A stretch of 64,000 bases of DNA from NCBI RefSeq assembly GCF_007565055.1, contig NC_044554.1:51681176-51745175 (forward strand). Direction: 5' to 3'. Shown here piece after piece: positions 11,959-24,337 of this stretch. The notes beneath the pieces were generated by a model that saw only the letters and a list, made by a program, of their open reading frames with translations, ran no database searches and had not been told where the DNA came from. Position 1 is the first letter of the stretch, and each line of letters begins with the position of its first letter. The DNA is from Rhinopithecus roxellana. Taxonomy: Eukaryota > Chordata > Mammalia > Primates > Cercopithecidae. A program made the translations under genes and the position numbers.

Positions 11959-14107
11959 AAAAATGTAGGCAATGTTGGCTACTAAGGCTCTCAAATTTTT
12001 TTTTTATTCACTTAAATATATTTGAGACTCCTTATGTCCTAATCAAGCAAAGTTGGTAGGATATCTGAAAGAATTAAGAGAAGTAGGACTTGACTTTTGA
12101 AATAATGACATTTAGACAGAAGTATTTGGAACTCAGGAAAGAAAAAGAAGAAACAAAAAACAAACAGTGCTTCTTCTAAGGAAGGACAAATTTCACACAA
12201 CACTTGGTTCTCTGACAAACCAAGTGTGGCACATGAACGTCAAATGGAAATTACTTCACTACTACTACAGGGAAAGAGTCTACACCTTTATTATGAATAA
12301 GAAGCTAGAATTATCTGTTACTTGGCTTAAGGATCTAGAAGAACTTAAGAGATGTGAGCAAGGCTACGAGAGGAGAATTGGAAGAAGTTGCTGCTTATTA
12401 GCTACAAGACTTAGATGCAGGCGGGGGGTTTCATGTCACTGAATTCCATGTAAAGATTATAGTCACATCGATGCTACATTTACCCCAACTTCAAGGACTG
12501 GGAACGTTTCCATTTGTCTCACCTCACTCCCTGCAGTATTATGAGACAGTGAAGTGTGTGTACAAAATATGCTGTGTAGGTATGTAAGATGTGAATTGTG
12601 TTGTGGTTATGGGGTGGGTACAGGGAGACAGTGATGGATCTGTTATCAGGTACTCAGCAGCCACTATGTTAGCCTCTGTAATCCCCAGTTAGGTCTGCTT
12701 TCTTCTAGATGTATATTTGAATCTGAAGTTTCCTAATAGACTATGAGGTATAGCCTTCTTTCCCTGCCTCTAAAAGGCACTGAGATTAGCATGCTGAGAC
12801 TACTTCACGTCCATGCCATGATCAGCTGAAAAAATCTAATACTATAGCTGAGAATGATTGTAACTTATATGAATAATTATCTTAAGGATCAGAATGATAA
12901 ATGCATTCAATCAATATTTGCTTATAGAAAGGCACAGAATACTCCCCCAAACAAACACATACACACACATACAATAACAACAACAATAAGCAGTTGGATT
13001 TCCACTACTAAAAGGGATATAGAATTCTTTTTTCCCCAAGTTTAATCAAACTACTGGACCTATACATAGCACGAAATAATCATAGTAGTAAACAGCATAT
13101 TCTACTTGAGCAAGACACTTGGCAAAATGTATATTCCAGTTAGGAAGGCAAAAACACTAAAAATCTTAAAAATTTTGGTACGAAAATCATCAAGTTTAGA
13201 TATTGCAAAGAAGGGGTATGGGACATCATTTTCTAAAGCTGCAGAGAGTTTTTTACAATTGAATATAAGAAACATAGAGTCTCTGATTCAAGTAGGAAGG
13301 TCTTCACAAAAAGAACAGAATATGACTTAAAGATTAGATTTTGTGCACAGTGAACAAATGTTGACATAATTGACTTTCTTGCTGTCCCTCAATAAGAGCT
13401 ACAGAACCACAATCACTTCTAGGCTATTGAAGTAGTCAGCACCAATGTGTGGGCACTTTAATCAAGTATTCCCCAAATTACACATCTAGACCTCAACATT
13501 TTGTCGCTGAAATATGCATTTTTAAAATTGGACTAAATTTGTTTTTAGATTTACATTTATGGGTAGAGGGTGGTGAGCTAAGCAACTTCTTAGTCTATAT
13601 TTAGAGTAGTAAGAAGAGATGGGTAGAAAAAGCCATTCAATGTAAAATTCTGTAAATTTACATTCATTTCCAAACTCTCTAAAGGTAAAAGGATTTTCTG
13701 ATAGAATTGTAATATACTTGAGACATCCCCTAATGTGATGAAAATCTCCTAAGAACTGTTTAGTGTTAGCCTGAACCAGAAGCCTTCACTTCTTACATTA
13801 TAATACTTATAATGAAGAAAGGAAGAAAGGGAGAGAGAGAAGGAAGGTAGATGAGAGAGATGGGAAGAAAATGGATATAAGGGACCATATGAATCTATGA
13901 AGCTCTGTGTCCATGGAGAAGACCCCATCTAAATATCACAAAAGGATTCTCATGCCACAGAAAACTGAACGGCACAGCACACAGCCCTCTATTGGGCAAA
14001 GTTGCGGGAATCCAGCAAGACCTAGGATTAAAAAATGATAATAAACCAAGTTGTTTTGAAGATAATGTGACTGCTTTGGTTTTGCTTCTCGTAAACCTGC
14101 TGAGGGG
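11959..14107. other. Unique sequence with short simple repeats
   Basis: No gene or dispersed repeat recognised. There is a CA/ACA-rich patch at about 12955-12990 and a GA-rich patch at 13815-13857 (AGAAAGGGAGAGAGAGAAGG). ORFs such as 12167-12442 (91 codons) lie within chance expectation. Confidence 0.5.
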
Positions 14108-14122
14108 CACTCTAGACATTTT

Positions 14123-14448
14123 ATTATTTTATTTTATTTTAGACAGAGTTTTACTCTGTCACCCAGGATGGAGTGTAATGGCATGATCATGGCTCACTGC
14201 AGCCTCGGCCTCCTGAGCTCCAGCAATCCTCCTGACTCAGTCTTCCAAGTAGCTGGGACTACAGGAGCATGCTGCCATGCCCAGCTAATTTTTTACATTT
14301 TAATTTTTTTTTTTTTTTTTTTTTTTTTGTAGCGACAGGGTTTTCACTATGATGATCAGGCTGGTCTTGATCTCCTGGAGTTAAGCAATCCTCCCACCTT
14401 GACCTCCCAAAGTGCCAGGATTACAGGCATGAGCTATTGTGCCTGGCC
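14123..14448 (-). mobile_element. AluJ-like SINE with diverged target duplication
   Basis: It reads AGACAGAGTTTTACTCTGTC through to GCCTGGCC. It is highly diverged, with GCAGCCTCGGCCTCCTGAGC and an expanded T-run in the central linker (about 14307-14328), which fits an old AluJ. Flanks CACTCTAGACATTTT (14108) and CACTCTGGCCTTTTT (14451) are a decayed duplication. Confidence 0.93.
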
Positions 14449-15224
14449 TACACTCTGGCCTTTTTAGAAGGCTCCAGAACGCTCTGCTAACTAGCAGTCC
14501 AACAGAGCTTACGGACTATATGGCCTGTCTGAGCAGAGAACTGGAGAGACACTAAGATGCCCCTGCATGGCTCTCCAAATCCTGAGTGGCTCCTTTTGCT
14601 CGGTGCTTCCCCCAAGCAGAGGATGTTTCTGAGTCCCCTTGGTGCCCCTGTTGTGCACTGTGAAACAGACTGCTGTTATGTCACGTAACTTGCACATCTA
14701 GGGTGCCCCCAAGGGCAATTCTGAAATGTTCCGTAGCTAGTGGCAGCATATCACATTTCCCAGAGTGGGAAGGGATGTCCACCAGGGAAGAGAAGTTGGC
14801 TGGCAGTTTTCTTTCACTCTCGCTACCATCCTTTCCTTTTTCCTGCAGTTTCTTCTCCAGTAGCAATGAAAGTTCTGTGGAAATAAAAAATAGCCCCTCT
14901 AAAGGAGGACCACCTCTTGAATAAAGTGAAATTCAGGCTTTTCTAATTTAGCCTGGAACAGATCTGCAGGTTGGCAGAAGTCAGTATGTAGCTGCAGAGG
15001 CTATCCAAGGACTCTGGGCTTTATGCCCCAGGGACCACTTTCCCTTAGGGGCCTCTGCCTCAGTACCATCTCCACCAATGCCAACACCCTAGGGTGTGTT
15101 GTTAAGCAGGCAATGCCTCTTTCCAAAGTGACCAAAAATTAACTCCTCTTAGCTCAGCTAAAATTAACGAGTGCTCTGGTTTTGGGGGGTGGGGGGTGGT
15201 TCAGAAAAAAAACATATGGGCTGG
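14449..15224. other. Unique sequence
   Basis: No repeat or gene recognised. The G-rich run at 15183-15200 (two G6 blocks) is short of a standard four-run G-quadruplex motif. Confidence 0.5.
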
Positions 15225-15850
15225 ACTCAGTGACTCATTTCCAGAGAATAAAGTATGGACAGGGAAAAATAGTAACTTTAAAAAATAGTCACTAGAAAAA
15301 TAGTGGCGAGGCCTGGAAGATACTACCTTAACCAAGTGATGAAGGCTAACTTCGCCAGCAGTAAGTCATGTCGATATCATATAATGCAAGAAGAAGAGCA
15401 CTTGACCTCCACGGTATGACTCACAAAGCCTATAACCCCAGTCTAACTATGAGAAAAACACCAGAAAAATTTAAAATAAGGGACGTTCTACAACATATCA
15501 GAGCAGTATTCTTCAAAACTGAAAAATAAGGTCAAGAAAAATAAGGAAAGGCTGAAAAACTGGCACCAACCAGAGGAGACAAAGGAGACACGATGGCTAA
15601 ATGTAGTGTGGTGTTGTGGAACAGAAAAGGGACATTAGTGGGAAAAGGGATGAAATCTGAATAAAGTTGGGAGTTCAATTAATAATAATGTACCAATGAT
15701 AATTTCTTATTTTGACAAATGTATTGTAGTTATACAAAATGTTAACAGTAAGGGAGATAGAGTGAAAGATACACAGGAACTCTCTGTACTATCTTTGCAA
15801 CTTTTCTGTAAATCTAAAATTACTCCCAAATAAAAATTTATTTTAAAAGT
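15225..15850 (+). repeat. L1M LINE 3' UTR
   Basis: Ordered matches to old L1 3' UTRs: ACTATGAGAAAAACACCAGA, GGGACGTTCTACAACATA, GACACGATGGCTAAATG, ATTAATAATAATGTACCAA, GGAACTCTCTGTACTATC and CTGTAAATCTAAAATTAC, followed by the terminal A-rich end. No coding part is present. Confidence 0.88.
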
Positions 15851-15936
15851 ACTCAACTTCCAAAAGAACCAGTAGATCATCATATAAAATGAAATCTTAA
15901 TTTATTTTTGATATGTTTTATTTATAGTGATTTCTT

Positions 15937-16164
15937 TCTTTTTTTCCTTTTTTTTTTTTTTTAGATGGAGTTTCACTTTTTGTTGCCCAGACTGGAGTAC
16001 AGTGGTGCGATCTCGGCGTACCGTAACCTCCACCTCCCGGGTTCCAGCGATTCTCCTGTCTTACCCTCCTGAGTATCTGGGATTACAGGTGCCCACTGCC
16101 ACGCCCAGCTAGTTTTTTGTATTTTTAGTAGAAGCAGGGTTTCACCACGTTGGCCAGGCTGGTC
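15937..16164 (-). mobile_element. 5'-truncated Alu SINE (left member of inverted pair)
   Basis: The T-tract and GATGGAGTTTCACTTTTTG begin the element. It stops at GGCCAGGCTGGTC, so about the first 60 bases of Alu are missing. Flanking AGTGATTTCTT at 15926-15936 and 16169-16179 is a perfect 11-bp target duplication, so the truncation occurred at insertion rather than by later deletion. Confidence 0.93.
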
Positions 16165-16195
16165 ATGAAGTGATTTCTTAAAATAACAGAAGCAG

Positions 16196-16448
16196 GGAGG
16201 CCAAGGCAGGCAGATCACCTGAGGTCAGGAGTTCGAGACCAGCCAGCCAACGTGGTGAAATGCCATCTCTACTAAAAATACAAAAATTAGCTGGGTGTGG
16301 TAGCATGCACCTGTAATCCCAGCTACTAGGGAGGCTGAGACAGAAGAATCGCTTGAACCCAGGAAGCGGAGGTTGCAATGAGCCAAGGTAGCTCCACTGC
16401 ACTCCAGTCTGGGTGACAAGAGCGAAACTCCATCTCAAATAAATAAAT
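16196..16448 (+). mobile_element. 5'-truncated Alu SINE (right member of inverted pair)
   Basis: It begins inside Alu at GGAGGCCAAGGCAGGCAG, lacking about the first 45 bases, and ends with a TAAATAAATAA-type tail. AATAACAGAAGCAG (16182-16195) and AATATCAGAAGCAG (16449-16462) form a 14-bp target duplication with one mismatch, again showing truncation during insertion. Confidence 0.93.
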
Positions 16449-16462
16449 AATATCAGAAGCAG

Positions 16463-16879
16463 ACCCCATGAATTATAGAAAATTACAAAATATAGACAAG
16501 TAAAGACTAAAAATCAAAGCAAACTATCACATTTCTACTACCTGGAAATCAAATGTTATAATCTTAGGGCATATTTTCTTTTTGGCTCTCTTTCTAATAT
16601 ATGTGTAAATATATATTTATCAACATGAGACCTTAGGTTGCACACTATCCTACAGCAATTTTTTCTAGTCAATGATTTCTTCTTTTCCATTTTAGTACAT
16701 TTTCACATCATCTAATACTTTTATCACATTCAAATTTATCTCTAATTCAATCTAATCAAGGATGATTATATTTGATTGTCATGTCCTTTAAAATATTTTT
16801 AAATCTAGCAAGTTCTCCCCATTGACCCTGATTTGTGAAAACACCAAGCCAGTAGTCCTGCAGAATGTCTCAGCTTCTA
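16463..16879. other. AT-rich sequence, probable old repeat
   Basis: The part from about 16680 (TGATTGTCATGTCCTTTAAA and CCTGCAGAATGTCTCAGC) and its continuation after the MADE1 insertion (TTTGTGTGATTGCTTCATC, 16957 on) read like one ancient interspersed element. I cannot name its family. Confidence 0.4.
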
Positions 16880-16951
16880 GCAGGTTGGTGCAAAAGTAAT
16901 GGTGGTTTGTGCCATTAAAATGTCAAGAACACCATTACTTTTGGTGAACCT
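16880..16951. mobile_element. MADE1 (mariner-derived 80-bp MITE)
   Basis: AGGTTGGTGCAAAAGTAATG at the left and ATTACTTTTGGTGAACCT at the right are the MADE1 terminal inverted repeats. AAAAGTAATGGTG and its complement give a 13-bp perfect stem, continued with mismatches to the ends. The element is nearly whole but diverged centrally. MADE1 hairpins are the source of the miR-548 family, so a transcript through here could fold into a pre-miRNA-like hairpin. Confidence 0.92.
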
Positions 16952-19900
16952 ATTGGATTTGTGTGATTGCTTCATCATGGTGATGCTGAGCTTGTTTCTC
17001 TATCCCCTGTATTCCCTGGACACTGAAATATCTATCTAAAGTTTTGACGGATTAATGTTAAACATGTTTGTCAAGAAGACAGCAATGGTGTTCTGTAGTT
17101 GTACTCAGATCAAAGACATATAACATCAGGCTGTAACATCATTAGCGATGTTATGGTTACTGGATTAGAGTGACATCAATCTCTTTCCCATATTACAGTT
17201 ATGTTTCCTCTTTAGACCAGAAAGTAACCTGTGTAGTTGGTATAATTTTGGTAATATAACAAACGTTTATTTCCCAAGTACATACATATCTAGTGATTTT
17301 CCTGCCAGTTAATACTTGCCTAAATCAATAATTCCACTGAGATTGGCAAAACTATTTTTTAAATTCTTCTTCTTCTTATTATTAGCTGGCTTTCTTCTGT
17401 AAAGTAGAACATTCTCTCATCAACTGGGACTATTTGGTTACCCTTAAATATAGTTCCTTATAGAAAGGACAGGAAGTCTGGCTGAAGCATTTAAAAGACT
17501 TTGCTAAGCATTAAGGAAGATCAAAAGGGAGACAAATGCTGAAGGTATTACAAATATAAAATAGCAACTTGCTTTGGCTTACAAAGATTAAGATAGGTCC
17601 CCAAAGGACTGGCACAACTTAAGGTCATCTTGCTGTAGTCCCCAGGTTGCCAGCTCTGGAGCTACTTCCCCGTTGGTCCCACCTGAACTCCTGCAGGCTT
17701 ATGGCCAAGAGGCCTATCTCCTTCTGTTGTTCGCCCAAGGCTTGTCTTCTCTGTTTCTATTTTATGCCTAAGAGGCTGGCCTTTTCCCCAAGAATAATCT
17801 CCCCTTTTAAGTGAGCCTTCCTACTTACTAATTAATACATCAGTGTATTAAATTCTTACAGACCCATAACATGACCAATTCTAAATATACTACGATAACC
17901 ATGGCTTCCTAAATATAATTCAATAACTGTAGCCTCCAATAACCCAGAATTATACAGAGTAACAGGGGGCTCATTTCTTCATGGCTTCCTTAACAGAAAA
18001 TGGTGGAAGAACCCCTGGAGTCAAATAATTTCCCCTGGAACACAACGATTACCTACGACTATAATAAGAAATAGGATGTAATGCAGTTCGCTTCTAACAC
18101 AGATGTTAGTCCTGTCTGCTAAAATCAGCATCATAAAAGGTTTCTACTATATTTGTAACTCTCTGTCTTTTTCATTTAAAAATACGGGTCTGACTTTGAC
18201 AATCTCTATGCAGGTGCAATCAAGATGGATGTAATGGAAGGACTCACTTTTTGCAATTCACATGGCATATCACAATGACCCTGAAATGATGGGGACAGTA
18301 TTTTCAGCCTGCAAGCAGTTTCAAATATGGACCACACTGAAACCTTTCCATTGCGTCAGAGTCCATCAAGGTTATATAATCCTAGGCATAATTTACTCCT
18401 AATTATTAAAATCACAGAAAGATGGAACAACATTTAAGTGTTTTAAAGGAGCAAATAAGAGCAAATGGTCTTAACCATCATCCGGTAAATCAAGTGAGAG
18501 GATGATCTATTCTTCAAGTCTGCAAAATCCTGAAGGGAAAGTATCTGTCAGTATCCAAGGATACGTTAAATTACAAACAAGAAACAGCATAGAAACAGGA
18601 AGACAAACTCTCAAATCCCAGCCATGGGACATGGGGACATATATCTTAAGACAACTACAAAATGAACACTGAAGAGGATGCAGAAGGTGCCGTGTGCCCT
18701 GGGATTTTGTAAATGCACTTGGTATACCGCTTCATTACCTTTGGCACATGTGAAGTCTTAGGAAGGCAAGGTCTCTAGTAATGATCTCATCTATCAGATT
18801 AAATTTTCACAAATTTAGTTCAAATACCAAAGATGAATCTACAATCGCACAGAGAAAATTGCCTACAAAAGTAAACACCAGAGTAAAATCAAGTGACAAG
18901 TTGCAGGTTGGAGAAAGGAAGTCCCATGAATGCTTAAATAATTGTCACATGGGGTGGCATGTGCGAGAGCACTTGGAAAGAGGTAGTTTCACAGATGGAA
19001 GAGACTCTGACGCTGTATGCGTGTGGGGTTTTTAAGTTGTGCTGCTGGGCTCATTCTCACTCCAAGTCTACCTCTAGGCCACCTCTCTGCCCTGAACAAT
19101 CACTTGTTCTCACCCATGTGTGTGCTTCTCTCCACTCCAATGCACACAGTGAAGAAGAGGTGGGAGGAGGTTGTGTGCACAAGAGTGTTTGTGTTGTCTA
19201 TGCTGCATATGTGTGTGTGTGTGTATGTGTGTGCCTTATTTAGTATTTAGTATTATTTCACTAATACTTATTTAGTATTGTTTTAAAGAGTGGTTAGTCA
19301 AATAGGGCATCTGGCACTATGGAGCACCAGGAAATCATCTAAGAGATGCCACAGGCTCTCCTGTTAGAGCCACAGACACCTGCTGGTGGAATCCCGTTTA
19401 AGTGCTGATTTCAAATCAAGAAGTTTGTACGATTAGTACCTTAGTACCACAAGGCTATGAAGGAGGAGCTGCTCCTGGGTGTTTACAGTCCCGGACTTCA
19501 CATCAGAAACACGCTTACCTTGCTGACCCAGCTCAGGGCTTCCTGTGTCATCAGCTACAGGGTGGATCTAAGCTTTCTCTTCATTGCCGCTCTTTAAGGA
19601 ATAAATGGAAGGAGGGGAGGGCCCATTGAAAATTATGGCCATTTCCTTCCTTGTCTATTAAAGTCCCTCCCCCAGAGTTGGATTTCATGCCTAACTAAAT
19701 GTTTGCCCATGTGAGGAATTTGGGGACATAGTTGTGAGTCTTCTTTCACAAAATTTAGGTTCACATTTTGACTCCTGAGCAGAGGTTTAAATATTTTCAA
19801 TTCCCTGCCTCTGGACTCACGTGGAGAAATGGAAACCAGCCCTGTAGTGGATACTGTGGTGTGCTGCCCGGCTGACCCCTCAGAACCAAGCCCTCCCTCA

Positions 19901-20440
19901 CCCAGCTGTGGGCAGTGTTGGCTGCTGTAGGCCCAGCGGAGGCTGCCTCACCCAAGGGAATGCTCCTTCCCTGGGGACAGCCTGCCCAATGTGTGTTGGG
20001 GGGTGGAGGGTGGCGGTATTAGGCCTGATTCCCTTGTCTCAACTAGGACTTCTTAAAAGGCCACCCAATCTCTAGAGCACCTCACAAGTTGGCAAAGGCG
20101 TTGGCTGCGACTGCATGGCAGTTCACCCTCCTGCTCTGAGCAGTCCTGCTTCCTTCACTCCTCCCAGGTGTCGTTCCCAAGAGCATCCCCTGAGAAGTCC
20201 CCTGGATTCAAATCTCAGTCTCGCAAAGCATTTCCCAGCGAAACCTGACCTTCTGCAAGCCCATCTCCAACTGTGGCTCCATTCTGGTCCTCAGGACTTG
20301 TTGTTGTGATTGTTGTTTATTTGGGCCCGAGGATCACATCTCATCGACTTCATCTCATCTGTAAACTTTCTCTCACCATGTGCTCTGGTCTCTGCCTATT
20401 CTCAGAGCCTGCACCGTAGCAACAAGAACGCCAGAGTTCC
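16952..20440. other. Mostly unique sequence; (TG)n at 19210-19233
   Basis: About 3.5 kb. The first few hundred bases probably continue the old repeat split by MADE1. A TG dinucleotide run lies at 19210-19233. A moderately GC-rich patch (about 19850-20050) has a G-rich core near 19996. No gene is recognised; the ORFs at 18781-19250 and 19402-19629 have no family resemblance. Confidence 0.5.
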
Positions 20441-20444
20441 TGTT

Positions 20445-20690
20445 TCCAGAGCACTTCCAATACGCTGTGAACTGCAAGAAGTATTTCATATGTAAGATCT
20501 CATTTCATCATTGAAGTCCTGAGGGGAAGGCCCAATTAACTCTATTTTTATATGAAGTGACCAAGGTTCAGAGAGATTAAACAATTTGCCCAAAGTCACA
20601 CAGCTACTAAGAGTCTGAGCCACTGTTGGACTCCAGGCTGTCTTGACGCTAAAACCAATGCTCTTAATCACTAAGCCATTTCCCTCTCCT
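20445..20690 (-). repeat. MIR SINE, nearly full length
   Basis: The plus strand holds ATGTAAGATCTCATTTCATC, AGGTTCAGAGAGATTAAAC, TTGCCCAAAGTCACACAGC and AATGCTCTTAATCACTAAGC. This is the whole MIR consensus in complement, including the tRNA-like head. It is one of the better-preserved MIRs in the window. Confidence 0.92.
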
Positions 20691-21170
20691 TTTTGCACCC
20701 CTTTTAGTTAAGAGCCTTTTAGTTTTCATCACCCCACCCTATTCCTCATCACCGCTGCCTCCAGTCTTCTCACAAGCCTGGACGGCTCAGATGTGTGGAA
20801 GTCATCTAATTATTTGGGTTCCAAGTCTGGCTCTAATAGTAAATCTAATCACCAAGTTCTTATATTTACAGAGGACATCCTCAGAACTAAACATAATTTT
20901 GAAAGCAGTTCTCTGCATTTTCAAAGCAGTTCTCTGAGGTTTTGTTCATAATTTAAAAATAATTAAAACTGACATTCTATATGGAAACATAGACACTTCC
21001 AGCAACTTCTCTTGTGTCCCTTATAAAACCCATACAGATGAGGAGGGAGGTTCTACATGATTGTCCCCTGGGGTTGCAGGAGAAATGAACTCTGATCAGA
21101 GAGGCAATGGGCTTTGGGAACCTAGAATGTAAGCAGACATATGCATTTTGTAATGTAACTGCTGCATGGA
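20691..21170. other. Unique sequence
   Basis: No family recognised. A 21-bp spaced duplication of AAAGCAGTTCTCTG occurs at about 20900 and 20921. Confidence 0.45.
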
Positions 21171-21179
21171 AGGCAGCCC

Positions 21180-21860
21180 CACTGAGAATGTAACATTTGA
21201 GTAAAGACCTGAAGGAGGTGAAGGGGTGACTCACAGGTTATCTGCAGGGAAGGAACTGCCTATGCCAAGGTCCTGAGCAAGAGCATACCTGACCTGCATG
21301 ATAAACAGCCTGGAGATCTGCATGTCCCGAGCAGAGACAGCGAGGGGACGATAGTGGATAATGAGATGCAGCTGCAGGTCACCAAGAGAAGGGAATGATC
21401 CATTCTGTCCAATGATGCTAATAGGTCAAGCGAGGGGAGAACTGAGGACTGGCTGCTGGATTAGCAATGTGGAAGTCATTGGTGACTTGGTCAAGGGTAG
21501 ATTTTGTGAGGGGGTGGTGAGAGTCAGACTAGAATGACTTTAAGAGGGAAAGGAAGTAGAGGAATTGGTACCAGTGAGGAGAAAGCAACTCTCTGTAAAA
21601 CTTTGCTGAAAAAAGGAGAAAGGATGTGGGGGATTAGCTGGCAGGAAAAATGGGTCCAAGTGAAGACTTTTATTTAAGAAGTGAAAAATAACAGACATTT
21701 GTAAGCCTGTGAGATTGACTCAATGGAGAAAAGGAAATAAAGAAGATGAGAAGTGGAGAACTGGTAGAGCAATGTCTTTATGGTTAAGAGAAGATGGGAT
21801 CTAGCTAGGGGTAGAGGGACTGGCTTTAGCAGGGAGGAGTGGGGGAAGAGAGGTTGTGTA
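21180..21860 (-). repeat. L2 LINE fragment(s)
   Basis: GAGTAAAGACCTGAAGGAGG, AAGGTCCTGAGCAAGAGC and a poorly conserved continuation to about 21860 read as the complement of the L2 ORF2 C-terminal and 3' region ('ctgagacctgaatgatgagaagg... ggccctgaggcaggaa'). The far end is uncertain. Confidence 0.55.
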
Positions 21861-22116
21861 GGTGGACAGATGGGCTGAGTGGCCTTAGCCAGTGGCCACT
21901 TGGTTTCCTAGCCCTGGTGGTAAGTCTACCTTTAATGCAGAGAGGTATGCTGGGGATCACAGCCTTCAGACCTTTAGTGTTCTAGTGTCATGCATTCTGT
22001 TCTCACAGAAGAGACCAGAGGTAGCTGAGAGATCAAGATATCTAGTTTGTTTCAGCCTAGTGTCATTAAATCCCCTTTCCTTCTTCCTTCTAGCCCCACT
22101 TATTCCGTATCTATGG

Positions 22117-22538
22117 TGTCTTAGTCTGTTTTGTGTTGCTACAAGGGAATACTTGTGGCAGGTAATCTGTTAAGAAAAGAGGTTTGTTTGGCTCCTGGAT
22201 TTTCAGTTTGTATAACAGGCACAGCACTGGTGTCTGCGTCAGGTGAGGGTCTCAGGCTGCTTCCACTATGGCAGAAGGTGAAGGGGAGCCAGGGCATGCA
22301 GATCATTTGACAAAAGAGGAAGAAAGAGAGGTAGGGAGGTGTCAGGCTCTTTTATACCAACCAGCTCTAGAGGGTACTAATAGAGTGAGAACTCACTCAC
22401 CCCCAAGGAAGGGCATTAGTCTATTCATGAGCAATCCAGCCCATAACCCAAGCACCTCCCATTAGGCTCATCTCTAATATTGGGGACCAAATTTCAACAT
22501 GAGGTTTGGAAAGGACAAAGATCCAACCTGTAGAACAC
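22117..22538 (-). mobile_element. MST-type MaLR solo LTR
   Basis: The plus strand reads as the complement of a MaLR LTR: GTCTTAGTCTGTTTTGTG, AAAGAGGTTTGTTTGGCTCC, TATGGCAGAAGGTGAAGGGG, GAGAACTCACTCACCC and AATTTCAACATGAGG. No internal sequence is attached. The divergence fits an older MST/MLT1 subfamily. I did not find a clear duplication at its ends. Confidence 0.8.
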
Positions 22539-22984
22539 AGTAACTTCTGTCGCTTATAATTCAGCTTTGCTCATAGATCTGCCTACATGGGAGAAAACAA
22601 GAGCCGGTCACATAAGCTAATGAATATTCCCACCTATGTGCCCATCCATCTGTCAGTGTGAGTACACAGTACATTGTTCTGGTTTTCTACATTCATCCCC
22701 TGAAGTTGGTAACTGTGCAACCTCTCAGGAAAGAGAGATCCACACTCAGAATGCTGGCAGCATCGCGCTTCTGCCGCGTGACTGAGAGTCTTGATCAATG
22801 GTCAAATAGCAGATGTCCCTGCCTAGGTGGAGACCAATGTGCACATCCTCTGCATTTGCCATGTGCAAAGAGGAATGCTGTTTTTTTTTTTTTTTTCTTC
22901 TAATTCTTAGAAGCAATTACCCAAACCCTAAGGGGTCACCCTAGCAGAAACCATCCTACTAAATATTGGCAAATGTCACAGAGC
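22539..22984. other. Unique sequence with T-tract
   Basis: A T16 tract at about 22880-22896 lacks an adjacent complement of AATAAA, so I do not read it as a retrocopy end. Otherwise nothing is recognised. Confidence 0.45.
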
Positions 22985-23285
22985 CAGAATCTGCAATGCT
23001 TTGCAAGTCCTGTCCAAATCTCTTGCTTCCTCCAAGACTTAGCACAAATCTTTTTCTTCCCGGGAAATCCTACTTAACTATATCAGTCTAAACTAGCTCC
23101 TCCTTCTGAGCACCAGTAAAAGTCCCCGTCTATTATCTATATGAGGACACTTTATCACACATTGTTTTACACAACTTCTCACATATATTAGTCTCTTTTG
23201 CTGGATTAAAAGCTCTTCGAGGGCAGATACCATGTCTTATGCATTTTGCACATTGCAAAGCTCAGCAGTGTTCCAGGGTGGTTCA
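22985..23285 (+). repeat. L2 LINE 3' end
   Basis: TATTAGTCTCTTTTGCTGG, AAAGCTCTTCGAGGGCAG and ATACCATGTCTTATGCATTT follow the L2 3' UTR ('gtaagctccttgagggcagggaccttgtctt'). Upstream, CTTCCCGGGAAATCCTACTTA corresponds to the last coding part and is quoted here only as an anchor. Confidence 0.65.
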
Positions 23286-24297
23286 TCTGGAACAGTAACT
23301 CGGCCCAGCCCTGTGCCTATTGCCAAGGCATTCCTCAGCTGTCAAAATGGAGCACCAGATGCACCTCACTCCCTGAATTGCTGGTCAGTTAAAACCCCGG
23401 ATCCTCACTCCCTTCTCCTGGGTCTCTTCGCCACCATTCTTAATATCCTAAAACTGGGCCTTCTCTCTTAATGATCTCTCTGCAATGTTCCATTCCTTTT
23501 CTCTCTGCTGCCACCCCTGCTATGACTCCTCCCTCTCTGTGGCCCAATCACACACTTGGGGGGTCCTCCCAGTTCCACTGAAGCTGGGACCCTTCTACCT
23601 AGGCAGGCCCCCCCTTGCCTCTGGCCTGCGAGTTCAAAACCTACATGGAACCCATTGTTATTTGGGGGGACTAAGGACTAGGTGGGCTTGTGCTAGGAGA
23701 AAGAGAAACAAAATAAGCAGCAATTTGTTCCTTGTTGTTACTTTTATATTGTTCTCTTTATTTGTTTCTCTCCAAGCTGTTTGATTCTATGGGCCTTTTC
23801 AAGCAATAGCATATTTCCCCACTTGCCAGGCATATTTCCATTTTATGGCTTATTTAAAAGTTGTGTTGAAAAAGCCATTGTGGCTATAAGGTAGGAAGTA
23901 ATCCTGGCTCCAGGGGACAGATGGAATGACCTACTGGGATTCTGCCATGTCTGTTCCCAAGACAGAAAGTGGCAGAATGTATTTGTCTGAAGTGAATTTC
24001 TGTAAACCTGGGCTCACAGCCAGTCTGCAGAGAGCAAGCTCCATTAGGAACGTGGGGTAGGGGCGCTTCCCTGCTCGGCATTCTTGCTAAGGGAAAAAGC
24101 AAAACACCTTCCTTTGAATTTTCCACTTTGCTCAAACATACAAACAAGGAAGCACACAGGAGGCCAGCCATTTTAAACAGCTGGAGAAGCCCAGAAACCC
24201 TGCAAGGAGTTGCTGCTTTGAGAGAAAGGTAGAGCCAAAGAGATCAACAGAATTTTACCTTCTCTATGGTGATATTTATTTTCTCTCCTCTACATAA
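23286..24297. other. Unique sequence
   Basis: About 1 kb, somewhat C-rich on the plus strand. No gene or repeat recognised. ORFs of 79-99 codons (23232-23471, 23485-23784, 23884-24171) have no detectable signature. Confidence 0.5.
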
Positions 24298-24298
24298 G

Positions 24299-24337
<39 letters not shown>

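Noticed and set aside
15183..15200. Possible G-quadruplex (two G6 runs)
   Set aside because: Only two full G-runs plus a GG; does not meet the four-run pattern.
22880..22896. T16 tract as a retrocopy tail
   Set aside because: No AATAAA complement and no duplication nearby.
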